Below, piece by piece: positions 1 through 10,106 of a stretch of DNA of 64,000 nt (its first letter is position 1; each line of letters begins with the position of its first letter). The notes under the pieces are model-generated. The model was not told the DNA's origin and did no database searches. It saw only the letters and a list, made by a program, of their open reading frames with translations. Source of the stretch: Aquanectria penicillioides (Eukaryota > Ascomycota > Sordariomycetes > Hypocreales > Nectriaceae); the NCBI GenBank assembly GCA_003415625.1, contig PYIU01000002.1:6882001-6946000 (forward strand), in the 5' to 3' direction. Made by a program: the position numbers and the translations under genes.

Positions 1-562
1 TTCAGAAGGACGATGTCGCCGGGAACAACCTCGGGGCTGTTTGATAGTTAGTACTCACTTAAACAATCGTCGCTAATGCGAATAGGGAAAGTAAGGAATT
101 CTTACTTGGAAATAACTTGAGTTTTTCCATCACGAAGGACCATGGCACTGGGGGATGAGAGGGCACGCAGGGCATCCATGCGCTTTTCAGCACGATACTC
201 CTGCCAGAAGCCAATAGTGACGTTGAGCGCAATGACAAAAGCGAGGACACCACCTTCGATGTAATCTCTGATACCAAAGCTCAGGGCCATTGCGAAGACC
301 AGGACCTAATGTAAGTTGTTAGCAAATGATCCACCGTGTCCAGCTGGGGAGGTAGACCAACGATAATCATGGCATTGAGAATTTGTTTGGTTAGGATGCT
401 GTACCAAGGTACAGTGCCTCCAACATCCAGCTCATTCTTGGGGTATTGTTGTTGCAGCTGTGCAACTTGGGTCGACGTCAGGCCCTTGTCGATATCGGTG
501 CCAAGAGCCTGCGCCGTCTCTTCAACGGAGAGTAGGAAGGGGTGCTTGGGGCACTCTGCCAT
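1..562 (-). CDS. ENA-type P-type cation (Na+/K+) ATPase, N-terminal part, runs off the window
   Basis: The first three exons of a P-type ATPase are visible: 362-562, 106-305 and 1-36, with introns at 306-361 (GTTGGT donor, TGCTAAC branch) and 37-105 (GTAAG donor, TACTAAC branch, CAG acceptor). Joined, they give a cation-ATPase N domain, the NAMIIV and GGVLAFVIALNV membrane segments, the QEYRAEK stretch, SSPSAMVLRDGK and the actuator-domain EVVPGDIV motif. This order and wording match fungal ENA Na+/Li+/K+ export ATPases rather than SERCA pumps. ENA pumps act at the plasma membrane or endomembranes and are typically induced by alkaline pH and salt. The start is the ATG at 562, which opens a typical cation-ATPase N-terminus. 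The catalytic DKTGT site lies outside the window. The upstream region has many PacC-type sites, which supports the assignment. Confidence 0.9.
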
Positions 563-1120
563 GGCTGCGGTTCGGTATTTGACCGTAGCTAAGAAAAGGG
601 AGTGGGGGAGGGTGAAATTTGTTCAGTCGTGCTCTCAGGGTATATCGTGATGGTCGCTGTTTTGTTAAGTGTGGAGACAGGTAAACTCAATGGCCAAGAC
701 AGAGGTAAAGGTCTACCCAAAAGCCATTGGCGCGGTATGGAGAAGCGATTGGGGCTCGGGGATGGAAGAGCGATCCAGTGGTAGGTATTGACACGGATAT
801 AGCCTTGGTAGTCTAGACCTGTTTCTGTGTCTTGGCTGTTGTTCTCCTTGGTGAAGATGTACGACGGGAAGAAGAACCTTGTTGGATTGGATGTGGGGGA
901 CCGTCATATATATACCTCGAGTCTATTGCCCGTTCCCAAACTTCCCCATCATCACTCCAGATGTAGAACCCACCCGAAGGACCTGTCTTGCCATGATCGG
1001 GCTTCTTGGAGTTCTTGGCGAAATCCCGTTGCGAACGCAACAACGAGTCAGAAGGGAGAGGCGTAATTCTCTGCGTTGCTTGTTCCCCACGGACCGTGAC
1101 GGCTTGAACCAGGGGGTGTG

Positions 1121-1141
1121 TCTTGGCTCTTGGCTCTTGGC
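1121..1141. repeat. Tandem 7-bp repeat (TCTTGGC)x3
   Basis: Three perfect head-to-tail copies of TCTTGGC, each containing one PacC-type core. Confidence 0.9.
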
Positions 1142-1425
1142 TATCTATGGTGGTGGTGGTTGGAAGGCGGTTTGTGGTGGTGGGACAGGTGGAGGAGGAA
1201 GGCCGTTCGGGGGATCCCGTGACGTCAAGAGAGAGCCGCCGCGCAGCCGGGCCCCAGGCCGAAAAGACGACAGTTTGAACTCCCCGGCCTCGGTTGTGGT
1301 GGCGCTGCCTGCGCTTTGTCCGGGACCGGTGTGTGTGGTACTGAGTAGAGGCTTGTACCGTATGTGTGTGCGAATGGTGTGGTTGAGTGGGGAGGGGTGG
1401 TGGGCGCACGCGGCGCTTGGCGCTT

Positions 1426-1439
1426 GGCGCTCTGAGCAG
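1426..1439. repeat. Tandem 7-bp repeat (CTTGGCG)x2
   Basis: Two adjacent copies of CTTGGCG, each containing one PacC-type core in the ENA upstream region. Confidence 0.85.
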
Positions 1440-2700
1440 AACAGGAGCAGAACCAAGCATACGCGGATGCGAGCGAGCGTGAGGTCATTGGGTCAGAAAC
1501 TGGGATACGCTGGTTGCAGATAGCTGATGCGACCCCATCAGACTCCCCTGTAGTTGTGTCGTTTTCTTCTGTCATGGCGATTGCCCTTGAGAATTGGCAT
1601 TCATCATCAAACAGGGTTTGCGCCGATGTTCCTCTCAGCGAAACCCCGGGCCGGTTCTTCATCTCCCAGGTCCCATGCCCCATCCAGCCCAGCTGACATC
1701 ATTGCTGACGGGCCCTACCGAAAACATAGTAGAGATGTAGTTCTCATAACTGCTCACCTATCTACGGACCACGAGATAGTCACGGCATTACAAGTGGACT
1801 ATGCTTCATGTCTCTGATACTCCCAAGACGCTGCCAACGCCTACCATTGATAACTAGTGGAGTCTAACAAGGGCGGAAGTTCGCCCCGGGGCAACAAAAT
1901 GCTTGGCCATCTCAACAATCCAGCAAGACAATCTCACCGAGAACCTAAACGGATCAAAGTTCAGCAGCAAAACCCACTTTGGCGCCTAATGCTCACTCTT
2001 GGTTTGCCATGCATAAGAGAGCAAACTAATTGCTGCACGAAGCAGTCACTGTGTTGAATCTCTTGGACCTGACACGTCTGGGACATGGCGGCGTCAACGA
2101 CTATCGTCCGGACGTGTGAGTCGCTCGCTTGGCGGCTGCTTGGCGCATCTCTTGGCGACACGCGTCCAATGACCGTCCGGCCCCAATCTTTCACGGCGAC
2201 CGCACCCGGACCCCACCACCATGGATACCGTAATCACAGGCCGTGTCCGGTATGGGCATGGAACACGGGGGAATCTGCTCGCAGAACAATCTAACAGCAT
2301 TTGCCGCCTGCTGCGCACATGGGTGCGGAGGAAAGACGCCATCGCTTGGCGTAGCTTGGCAGGCTTCGACGAGGGTCTTGGCGGGTAGGCAACGTAATTC
2401 GAACGGTATGGATACGGTTTAGGTCCGTCTTGGCCTGCCCCGTGATTGGCTTCAACGGCAAACCCGTGGTTGGGAAGGTTCTCTCTTGGCATAACTGGTA
2501 AGCTTATCTTGCCCCTACGGAGCCCAATCACAATCTCCAATCATAAACGGAGAAGTTGCATTGGCCAATCATGGATATCCTATCGTTCTGAGGAGGGGCA
2601 CTTACTTCCACGGCGTCTTGGCTTTGTGTCAATGATCTCGTGTTTACATGGAACAGGAAGGAGGTAAAAAACATTGTGAAAGATAAAAAGTTTTCCAGTG

Positions 2701-5101
2701 GCGCTCATCTCGTAATTTGGGGCAAAATCCTTACATCGTTCATCAGAGTCAGACTAGCCAGAGGTGTTGTGTTGCGGTGTTGTAAGTCGCCGTTTGGAGA
2801 CATACGGAGCACCGCCGTCTTGAACGGTTGCCCCGTGGGCATGTGACCTGCTCCGCCCTCCTTGGACCTGATTTCGTCGTCTCCCTTCCGCGTCCCCGCC
2901 AAATCAAATACATTTTCACCCCGTCTGCCTCTACCTCCGTCCCGGTCCTACCTAACAGGGACATGGGTTCTCCGCCTTTCCGCTCCCGGCGCTCCGCCAA
3001 CCGTTTAGGGTCACGTGCTCCGCCACGGAATCCAGCGGCCCCACTTCTCGCGCCCCGCCCGCGTGGAAGTCACCCTCGAGTTCCTCTCTCCCCTCCATCA
3101 TTCCTTCCTTCTGTCACGGCATTACCAATCGCCGGGATTGTCATCGGGCTCCGATGCCCGAGGCACACGGTACATACGGGACTAAGCCATTGATTCCGTG
3201 CGAGAGTGGCACAGACATATATTGTGAAATACGCCTTCCTGCAGGCTGTGCGCGCAGGTGTCCAACCATGACCAGTTACAAGGCACATTCGATTCCGCTT
3301 CTCGAAAAAATGTTGAGGCTAAACTCCGTCCCCCATGCCGTCCCACATTCAGTCTAAAGAGTCGTATCACAAGTCCTTCCGTGCATATTCTGCCTCTCCC
3401 TCGAGATTCCTACATGGACTTAATGCAGGGCTGTCCAATCACTCAATTGGACGGAATGAAGGGGATATACGAGCCAACACATCCGCACAAATGAGGTCAC
3501 CCCTGCCTGTGTCAACTATTTGAATAACCAACCCTGATTCGACCCGGAATGTTCTTGGCAGCAAGCCTTTTCTCCCTTCACATATGGAGGTGTGATATCG
3601 TCTCTTCCAGCTCTTCCCGGCAGCCTGCTGTGTGATGACTTTCTTTCCCCATGACCCACAAGCTTCCGACCAGATTTTATGCTGTCCTTGCTAGTCCATG
3701 AGGCTAGGTCCATCTCGCCGTTGTCATTATTAATTAGCGTGTGGGGCTGACGAACTCGGCTCAGTTGCCAACGTAAGAACGCTCCGCACTTGGAAAGATT
3801 GACAGCCTAGACACCTCTTTACATATCTCTACATCCGCCTACAAGGGAGTTGTCAGATTTGGTTATCTCACAACACTACCTTGCAGATCTGAGAACCACC
3901 CTGCTGTCTTATTGGCTGCAAAAGTGTAGTTGACGTCGACAACGTAACCCCAGGCAAAAATTCGGCAAACACATTGACATGCCGCACTGAAGGAAGTCAA
4001 TAGTCGTCTGTTCATCTGGGGCTTTAATATTTACTTTCCTAGAATTAACATGCAAAATATATGAGATTAGGAGTGATCATGGACAACTCAATCAATATTG
4101 ACATCCACCGAGAGACCGATGAACCTGGTATTGTATCTCTCCTCCACTTGATCGATAGCTGACCCCGTCGAAGCAACCCCGCTCGGAAGCAGAGATTTCA
4201 CTTCACATACAACTACCCACGCATTTGGTACCCAAGCATTTCTCCGATACTACCTTTAGGCTTTGGCGCAAGTGTTGCCATGTAGAGCAATTACCCCAGC
4301 CGTGTGCCCCACTGTCTCGACTTCAGCTTCAAACCATCCATGCATGGCGTTTTGTTCCTCAGCAACACGGGCACAGCGATAAACCGAGTCAAGACATACT
4401 GTGGCTCGATAGTACGCCGGAAAATGTCCCATATCTCGCCAATTTTCTCCATAATCAAGTTTCCTCATCTCATAACCATGAAGTTTTTCTTAAGACCTGT
4501 TTTCATCCACAACCACCTTAACTGTTCGTCGATCTCAAGTCCGATTGACGTTATTTGCGGCGATCGAGCACAACCCACATCGATGTAGCGTCACCCGACG
4601 CTTGAGATGCAGATCTTGAGAGACTAATCCTTGTGCACACATGAAGCATGATTTGTGATTTGGGTCAAGTGGGGGTTCCCATCTGTGATATGTGCAGGAG
4701 ACAACTTTAGGACGTTTTCACCCACCCTAATGCAGGCCAAGACAAAAGTAACCTTCTCCGCGTGAGAACTGTTCCCTCGGAGCCTACCGCATGTCAAGAG
4801 CATCTCTATTCCACATCCAGTGCCATGGTTAAAAAAAAGAAAAAGAAATTATGGCCTGATGTCTATTTCTTCACTTAATATACACACATTGCCGTAAAGT
4901 CCCGAGTGTCGGAAAGAGGCGGTTAGGTGACGGATTACCCTGGCCTATGAATATCACTTTCGGCAATGAGGAGTTATTGGCTCAACTCAGGGCGCGACAT
5001 CACGGGGCTACCTCATCTGCCATGGCTCAAGTGGTGGTTTTGGGCCTGAATAATGGAGACCAAATCTTGGCGGAGATGGGCTCTCTTACTCGAGCTCAAA
5101 G
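2701..5101. other. Intergenic stretch without recognised gene
   Basis: Only short, unrelated open frames are present, with no recognisable protein motif and no tRNA signature. One more CTTGGC hexamer lies at 3554. It ends at the target-site copy of the retroelement at 5102. Confidence 0.6.
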
Positions 5102-5183
5102 TATTGAACCATAGCACCTCAGCAAAAACTGGAGGTACCCCCTTGCCGAAACAAGTGGTGCTTTGGGTTCTATACTTTCAACA
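5102..5183 (-). repeat. Retroelement LTR, left copy (3' LTR in element orientation)
   Basis: 82-bp repeat with TATTGAA/TTCAACA ends, adjoining the purine tract at 5184-5197. It differs from the right copy at two positions. Confidence 0.88.
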
Positions 5184-5269
5184 CTCCCCCTCAAGCTAGT
5201 GATTGGGCCTTTCAAATCGCAAGCTTGACTTGTGTATGTGGGCTGGATCCGTTTTACTAGAACTGGCAT

Positions 5270-5357
5270 ATCTGGCTCTGGCTCTATGGCACTGGCTCTG
5301 GCTCTATGGCTCTGGCTCTACGGCTCTAGCTCTAGCTCTAGCTCTGGCTCGGGCTCT
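5270..5357. repeat. Degenerate hexanucleotide repeat (TGGCTC)n inside the retroelement
   Basis: About fourteen imperfect copies of TGGCTC, TAGCTC or TATGGC lie between the LTRs. They contribute no open reading frame. Confidence 0.8.
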
Positions 5358-5488
5358 GTCTAGAAGATCCATTTAATCTCCCCTAGTGGTAGGGAATCGA
5401 ACCAAGGGACTTTTTTTGCCTTTTTATTCTATTTTCTAGTCTTGTGCAACAATCGTGTACAATACGAAGCGAATTGTGCAACCAATAC

Positions 5489-5520
5489 AGTGGCGGCAGC
5501 AACGAACCGGTCTCATAACC
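5489..5520 (-). other. Primer-binding site resembling the 5' half of initiator tRNA-Met
   Basis: On the plus strand this stretch ends CTCATAACC, the tRNA-iMet anticodon loop. Upstream it contains GTGGCG and CAGC blocks like the D-arm side of fungal iMet tRNA. The tRNA sequence is recalled, so the match beyond about 9-12 nt should be aligned. Confidence 0.6.
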
Positions 5521-5602
5521 TATTGAACCATAGCACCTCAGCAAAAACTGGAGGTACCCCCTTGCTGAAACAAGTGGTACTTTGGGTTCTATACTTTCAA
5601 CA
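5521..5602 (-). repeat. Retroelement LTR, right copy (5' LTR in element orientation)
   Basis: 82-bp repeat followed on the right by the CAAAG target duplication at 5603-5607. On the minus strand it is immediately followed by the primer-binding site. Confidence 0.88.
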
Positions 5603-5607
5603 CAAAG

Positions 5608-6134
5608 CTCCTCCTACCCTGTAACACAGACTTCATTCTGAACTAAGTTCTCGGAGGCCTGCTTACGAATATAGAATAGAGTAAATTTTCGGAAGAAGTA
5701 TGTCTGTTCCCTTAGTTTTGAGCTCAATTTTGCTTTCTGAGCATCATCCAACCTGCCGAAATCTGAGTTTTTGGAGGAGTTCTAACTGTGGCTCGGCTAC
5801 GAGTGCTGACTTGCGATAGAGCGATGACACCAGTTGTTAGTTTTTAAATGACTTGTATTACGCCAAATTATAATTGCTGTAAAATTTTCAATCCTAATCA
5901 GCTCTTCTTATACGCATCGTCATTTTGATATCTCCTAAGCAGTCGTGATATGAGCTTTGAAGAGAAATTATCAACGCGGGTCGTCACTTCTAGCTAACTT
6001 CTACTTCTTTCCAACACACCACAGTGAATTTATTGCATAGGCAAAGGAGGCTGTTCTCCAGCGCAGGAGTGAATTAATAACTAAAATTCTTTCTAACCTA
6101 AGTCTCAACATATTGCCATTGTTATGAAGGGCTC
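5608..6134. other. Intergenic, 3' flank of the sugar transporter
   Basis: AT-rich sequence without coding potential. It probably includes the 3' untranslated region of the minus-strand transporter that ends at 6135. Confidence 0.6.
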
Positions 6135-7861
6135 TTAAACTACGGGCTTGGTATCGACCTTTGCAACGGCCTTGTCAGACTCGACGTCCTGGGAACACGA
6201 GTCTTCTCTTACAGCCTCGAGAATCCCAGGGCCTTCAAATTTGGCTGAAATTTCCTCAAGAGTCAACCCCTTTGTCTCCACAAAGGTGAAATATGCAATC
6301 ACTAGGAATACGAGATTCCAAGAGGCATTGATTAGGTAAAACTTCCACCCCAGGTCGGCCATCGCGTATGCCATACAGAATGATGCAAGAAGACTAGGTT
6401 GATTGTTAGAGAAGAATGAACATATTGGAGTTGATCAACTCACCCAAACCCAGAATCAAGCATGCGGAAAACAGCAATTCCCGTCGCTCGGAGCTTGTAT
6501 TGTGAGACCTCAGTAGGATACAAACTTGTCATTGGAGTTATGGAGAATGCATAAAAGCCTTGAAAGAGGAAGATTACGGCAATGGTACCGTATATACCGC
6601 TCTGGCTTGTGCTTTCTCCATAGTCTAAAGAAGAAAATTAGACACTGACACAGCAAAGGGATTAAGACAACTTACGCTTGATCAACCCACCGATGATATA
6701 TAGAGTCACTGACATGCCTCCAACACCGATGAAAGTCTGTGTGCGACGACCAAGAATATCTACCATGAAACTACCCAGAACAGCAACAGCAAAAGACCAG
6801 CAATTGATAATTACTTGGATCTGAGTTTGCTTGACGGTGTCTGTAATCCCAGCCTGGTCAAGAATTTTTGTGAGATAAAACCTAGTTGAAATTGGTGAGC
6901 TGTATTCATCAGACCATGTTGAACCGGGATCTCAACTCACGAGATGATGAAGTTTCCGAACATGTTGATCATGGGGCCGAATGCGCACAAAATAGTAAGC
7001 CTCTTTCGGTTCGCAGGCGTGGCCACAATCTCTCTCCATGGGTTTCGAGGATACTCTTCTGCCTCCTTCATCATGACGGATTTGATATCATGCAACAACT
7101 CCCAGCCTCCCTGTACATTTTCAACACCCTTGCCTTGCATGATGACGAGAACCTCATGCGCTTCATCATCACGCTTATTGGCAATGAGCCAACGCGGAGA
7201 TTCGGGGACAAATGGTAGGAGAATGACGGCCAGAAGACTCGGAACCAACTGGAGCAACGAGGGCAGGCGCCAGGACCAAGTACTCTGAATGTTTTGGCTT
7301 CCGTAGTTGACAATCGCTGAAGCAAGACTGCCAACGTAGAAGCATGAGAAAAACAGTCCAAGAACTCGGCCGCGTTTGTGTGCTGGGAGAAGTTCACCCA
7401 AAAGGGTTGGTGCTGCTCCGTTGCTAATCGCGGAACCCATGCCAACGATTATGCGAGCGATGACAAACATGGCAATATTCTGAGCTGCGGCCTGAAGAAT
7501 TATGCCAATGGTTGTGATAACAGATGCCACCAAGATCGCACGTCGGCGACCAAAATAATCCGGGATTGGCTGCATGAGGAATGCACCGATGATGCCGCCT
7601 ATCCACGAGGCCGCATTGTTGAGTCCTTCAAGGGCTGTAGTAAGATGAAAATATTCCGAGTACGAGGGAAGAATGAGCAACCCATTCATCACAGAAGCAT
7701 CGTAGCCAAGCGTCTGTCATAGTCAGTATATATAGCCTCGGCTGTACAGAAATCTTACACACCGCTGAGTTGACAATGGCCACCGCGAGAAGCAGGGTAG
7801 ACAACACCCTGAGGTCTGCAGGGACTAAATTCGAAACATGTTTTCGCTCAAACGCAGCCAT
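6135..7861 (-). CDS. MFS sugar-porter family transporter (lactose-permease/hexose type)
   Basis: Five exons (7763-7861, 6941-7713, 6676-6881, 6444-6624, 6135-6393) join in frame to 505 residues. The introns are 49-59 nt with GT..AG ends; the first donor is the less usual GTGTGT. Sugar-porter signatures are present in order: YDASVMNG in TM1, DYFGRRRA after TM2, PESPRWL before the central loop, DILGRRTQ after TM8, YPTEVSQYKLRATG, and ETKGLTLEEI after TM12. The protein is expected to import a sugar or related polyol by proton symport at the plasma membrane; the substrate cannot be read from the sequence. The start is the first ATG of the frame, at 7861. The gene is divergent from the DUF1479 gene and next to a Zn2Cys6 regulator, which suggests a small catabolic cluster. 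Confidence 0.88.
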
Positions 7862-8678
7862 TTCGGAGGATTCGTATTGGACACGTAAATGCAAAGACTC
7901 AGATAGAGGGCAGCCCGCATGACAAAATCCGCATCATGCATGCTTCCCAGTCATTTCTTATAGCAGGACGAATGTATGAAAGGTTGTGATTTGTGATGCG
8001 ATAGGATTGATTGGAGGTAGGTTTGGGTCGGGCGAGCTCGGGCGAGTCTATCTTAGGTCGACCTAAACGAGTCAGTGGGACTGCGAAAGCAACATAGCTG
8101 TTCTTATCGGACCTATCAGACTTTTTCTCATCCTTTGATCTCAGACCAAAGCTAATATGGCAGAGATGAAGCTCGGCAGGTTCATGCGGGTTGGCTAGGA
8201 TACCCCGCGGGGCCCCGGGTTATTGGAAGCATCTCATGTTGTGGAAAATCAGTGCAACTGGCCTTCAAAGTTTGAAGAGTACAGGCATGCTCCGTCAATT
8301 TCAATAAAATAGTGACGATATTTCAAGTCCAAGAAACAGCTCTACATTTTAAATTCAATACCGAGCCAGAGCGAGAATCAGAACCCCAATAAGGTTATAG
8401 TATCCTGTCGAGTGATAAGCCCGCCTTGCATCCAGAAAACTCGCCCGAACTCGCGCGAGTCACCTCCGAAGACGCCGGTTTGACCCCGGCCGGCGGCGAA
8501 TAAAACCGCTACGATCTCGGGAATTGCTATGCGCTTTGCGTCATGCCCGAATTCTTGGCCCTGATAAGGTATTTAACATGGGCTCGCGTGTCAATTCGGG
8601 GAAATACTACTATTCTGCATCAACTACCTTGACATACCTGTTCTCGAATCGCACCCAATTATCCTTTCATTTTTCGCT
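7862..8678. promoter_or_regulatory. Divergent promoter region between transporter and DUF1479 gene
   Basis: This 817-bp region serves both divergent genes. It holds two related CG-rich sites in inverted orientation (8028-8048 and 8440-8461; shared core GCGAG(C/T)TCGGGCGAGT) and a perfect 14-bp palindrome at 8053-8066. These could be operators for the neighbouring Zn2Cys6 protein, but that is inference. Confidence 0.5.
8053..8066. promoter_or_regulatory. Perfect 14-bp palindrome
   Basis: TTAGGTCGACCTAA lies five bases from the left CG-rich site in the divergent promoter. It is a candidate dimer-binding site; the protein is unknown. Confidence 0.4.
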
Positions 8679-10045
8679 ATGCCAGGACAAGTTAGACAGT
8701 GGCCGGCCTGGCCCGAGTTCACAAAGCAGGGGCGTGAGGAAGCTGAGGACCCGGACTTTCTAGCCGCAAAGAGAGCTATCATTGATCAATACGGAGCGGA
8801 CGCGCTTAAGCGAAGCTGGATTGCTGTGTGCGACCAGCTCAAGACTGTCACCGACGAGATCGCAACAAAGGGCCAGAGCATCATCCCCATCTTGAATGCA
8901 GCTGAGCTCCTGGAGCATGGCTTCACAGAGGAGGAGAAGGCCGAAGTCAAGAGAATTGGCTCATTTGTCGTTCGAGGCGTTCTGACCCAGTCCGAAGCAA
9001 CAGGACACTACGGAGATTTGAAGAAGTACGTGGCTGATAACAAAGCAAAGATCAATGGCTGGCCAAAGGAAAGTCCATCGATGCTCATGCTTTACGACTC
9101 GCCTCCTCAGAATGCTATTCGGGCGCACCCAAACCATCTCTACCTCCAGCGTATGCTGAACGAACTCTGGCATGATTCAACTGGCACGACGTCGCCTGAA
9201 CCCCTCATCTACCTTGATGGAGCGCGTGATCGACCCCCCAAGCAGGCCTTTCTCGGACTTGGCCCCCATATCGATGCTGGAAGTCTTTGTCGATGGGCTG
9301 ATCATAGCTATCGTGAATCCTATCACCACATTCTAGCCGGAAACCCAGAATTGCACGACCCATATGATCTCGGGGTTCGAAAAGCTGCTAACCAGGAGCT
9401 GTTCCCCGGAGTCGCCCATTCCAGCATATTTCGGTCATTTCAGGGATGGACTGCACTCACCAAGGCAGCTCCTAGAGAAGGCTCATTGCTGATTTACCCC
9501 AATGTCTCGACCGTCATTGCTTACGTGCTCCTCCGGCCGCTCTTCAAACCGCCTAGCGAGGTCGAAGATATCATGGACGCTACGAAGTGGACCTTGGACG
9601 AGTCGAGCAACTTTTTCCCTGGGACTTTCAAAACTCAGAGTCAACGCCTGAGCCGCTCTGCACATCCCCATTTGCGACTGGAGGAATGCTTGATTCACAT
9701 GCCAAAAGTCAACCCCGGTGACACTGTTTGGTGGCATGCAGATGTGAGTTCCCACCGAATCTTTTATGGAACAAGCGTTAATGATTTTCCTAGGCTTGCC
9801 ACGCCGTAGATCCTGAGCAGGAAGGTACAGAAAATGCCTCCGTGTTCTACATTGCGGCCTGTCCTACTACTGCGAATAACATAGCGTATATCAAGAGGCA
9901 GCTCGAGGCTACGCGTTCCGGTCGGCCTCCACCTGACTATAGAGAGGGCAACGATTTGGATGAGACGACGCTGAAAGGATATGTCGGTCTTGATGGGCTC
10001 AGTGATGAGGCTAAGACAGCATTTGGCTTCTATTTTTCAGGTTGA
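8679..10045 (+). CDS. DUF1479 (YbiU-like) putative Fe(II)/2-oxoglutarate dioxygenase
   Basis: Two exons (8679-9743 and 9794-10045) around a 50-nt intron (GTGAGT..CCTAG) give 438 residues, a usual size for the DUF1479 family. The sequence runs almost entirely as one DUF1479 domain. A candidate iron-binding pair HID lies at residues 197-199, and the distal histidine lies in WWHADACH near residues 351-358, where the intron falls. The fold resembles 2-oxoglutarate-dependent oxygenases, but the substrate is not established for this family. There is no signal peptide, so it is likely cytosolic. It is divergent from the MFS transporter, and its stop lies only about 60 bp from the 3' end of the convergent Zn2Cys6 gene. 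This supports a shared role in uptake and oxidative breakdown of a small molecule. Confidence 0.85.
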
Positions 10046-10106
10046 GTTATGAAACCACCAGTATTTTGTAAATCAGTGTCATTAAATAAAGGGCTTGTCT
10101 TCATAT

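Larger units (their letters stand above)
563..2700 (-). promoter_or_regulatory. ENA upstream region with 18 PacC-type GCCARG hexamers
   Basis: In the 2.1 kb upstream of the ENA gene the hexamer GCCAAG (PacC/Rim101 core) occurs 18 times. Seventeen are in the orientation of the gene, seen as CTTGGC on the plus strand and starting at 831, 1014, 1122, 1129, 1136, 1426, 1433, 1902, 2128, 2139, 2151, 2345, 2355, 2377, 2429, 2485 and 2617. One is on the plus strand at 693. About one would be expected by chance. Some are tandem (see 1121-1141 and 1426-1439). No convincing coding region was found here. Alkaline-pH induction through PacC is known for ENA genes; its operation here is inferred. Confidence 0.65.
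5102..5602 (-). mobile_element. TRIM-like miniature LTR retrotransposon (501 bp, non-coding)
   Basis: Two 82-bp direct repeats (5102-5183 and 5521-5602; I count two mismatches) begin TATTGAA and end TTCAACA, so they have near-perfect terminal inverted ends. The element is flanked by the identical 5-bp duplication CAAAG (5097-5101 and 5603-5607). Read on the minus strand, a purine tract ending AGGGGGAG abuts the 3' LTR at 5184-5197. Directly after the 5' LTR, GGTTATGAG starts a primer-binding site at 5520 going down. That sequence is complementary to the anticodon-loop side of initiator tRNA-Met, as in copia elements that prime with a tRNA half. The 337-bp interior has no coding capacity. These are the hallmarks of a TRIM-type non-autonomous Ty1/copia derivative. 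The few LTR differences suggest a fairly recent insertion. Confidence 0.85.

Noticed and set aside
5393..5403. Perfect B-box-like GGTTCGATTCC as a possible tRNA gene
   Set aside because: The flanks do not form a T arm or acceptor stem and no A box with tRNA fold is present. It is part of the retroelement interior.
7862..7894. Longer N-terminus for the sugar transporter
   Set aside because: The upstream in-frame codon is TTG, not ATG. Fungal genes start at ATG, so 7861 was used.
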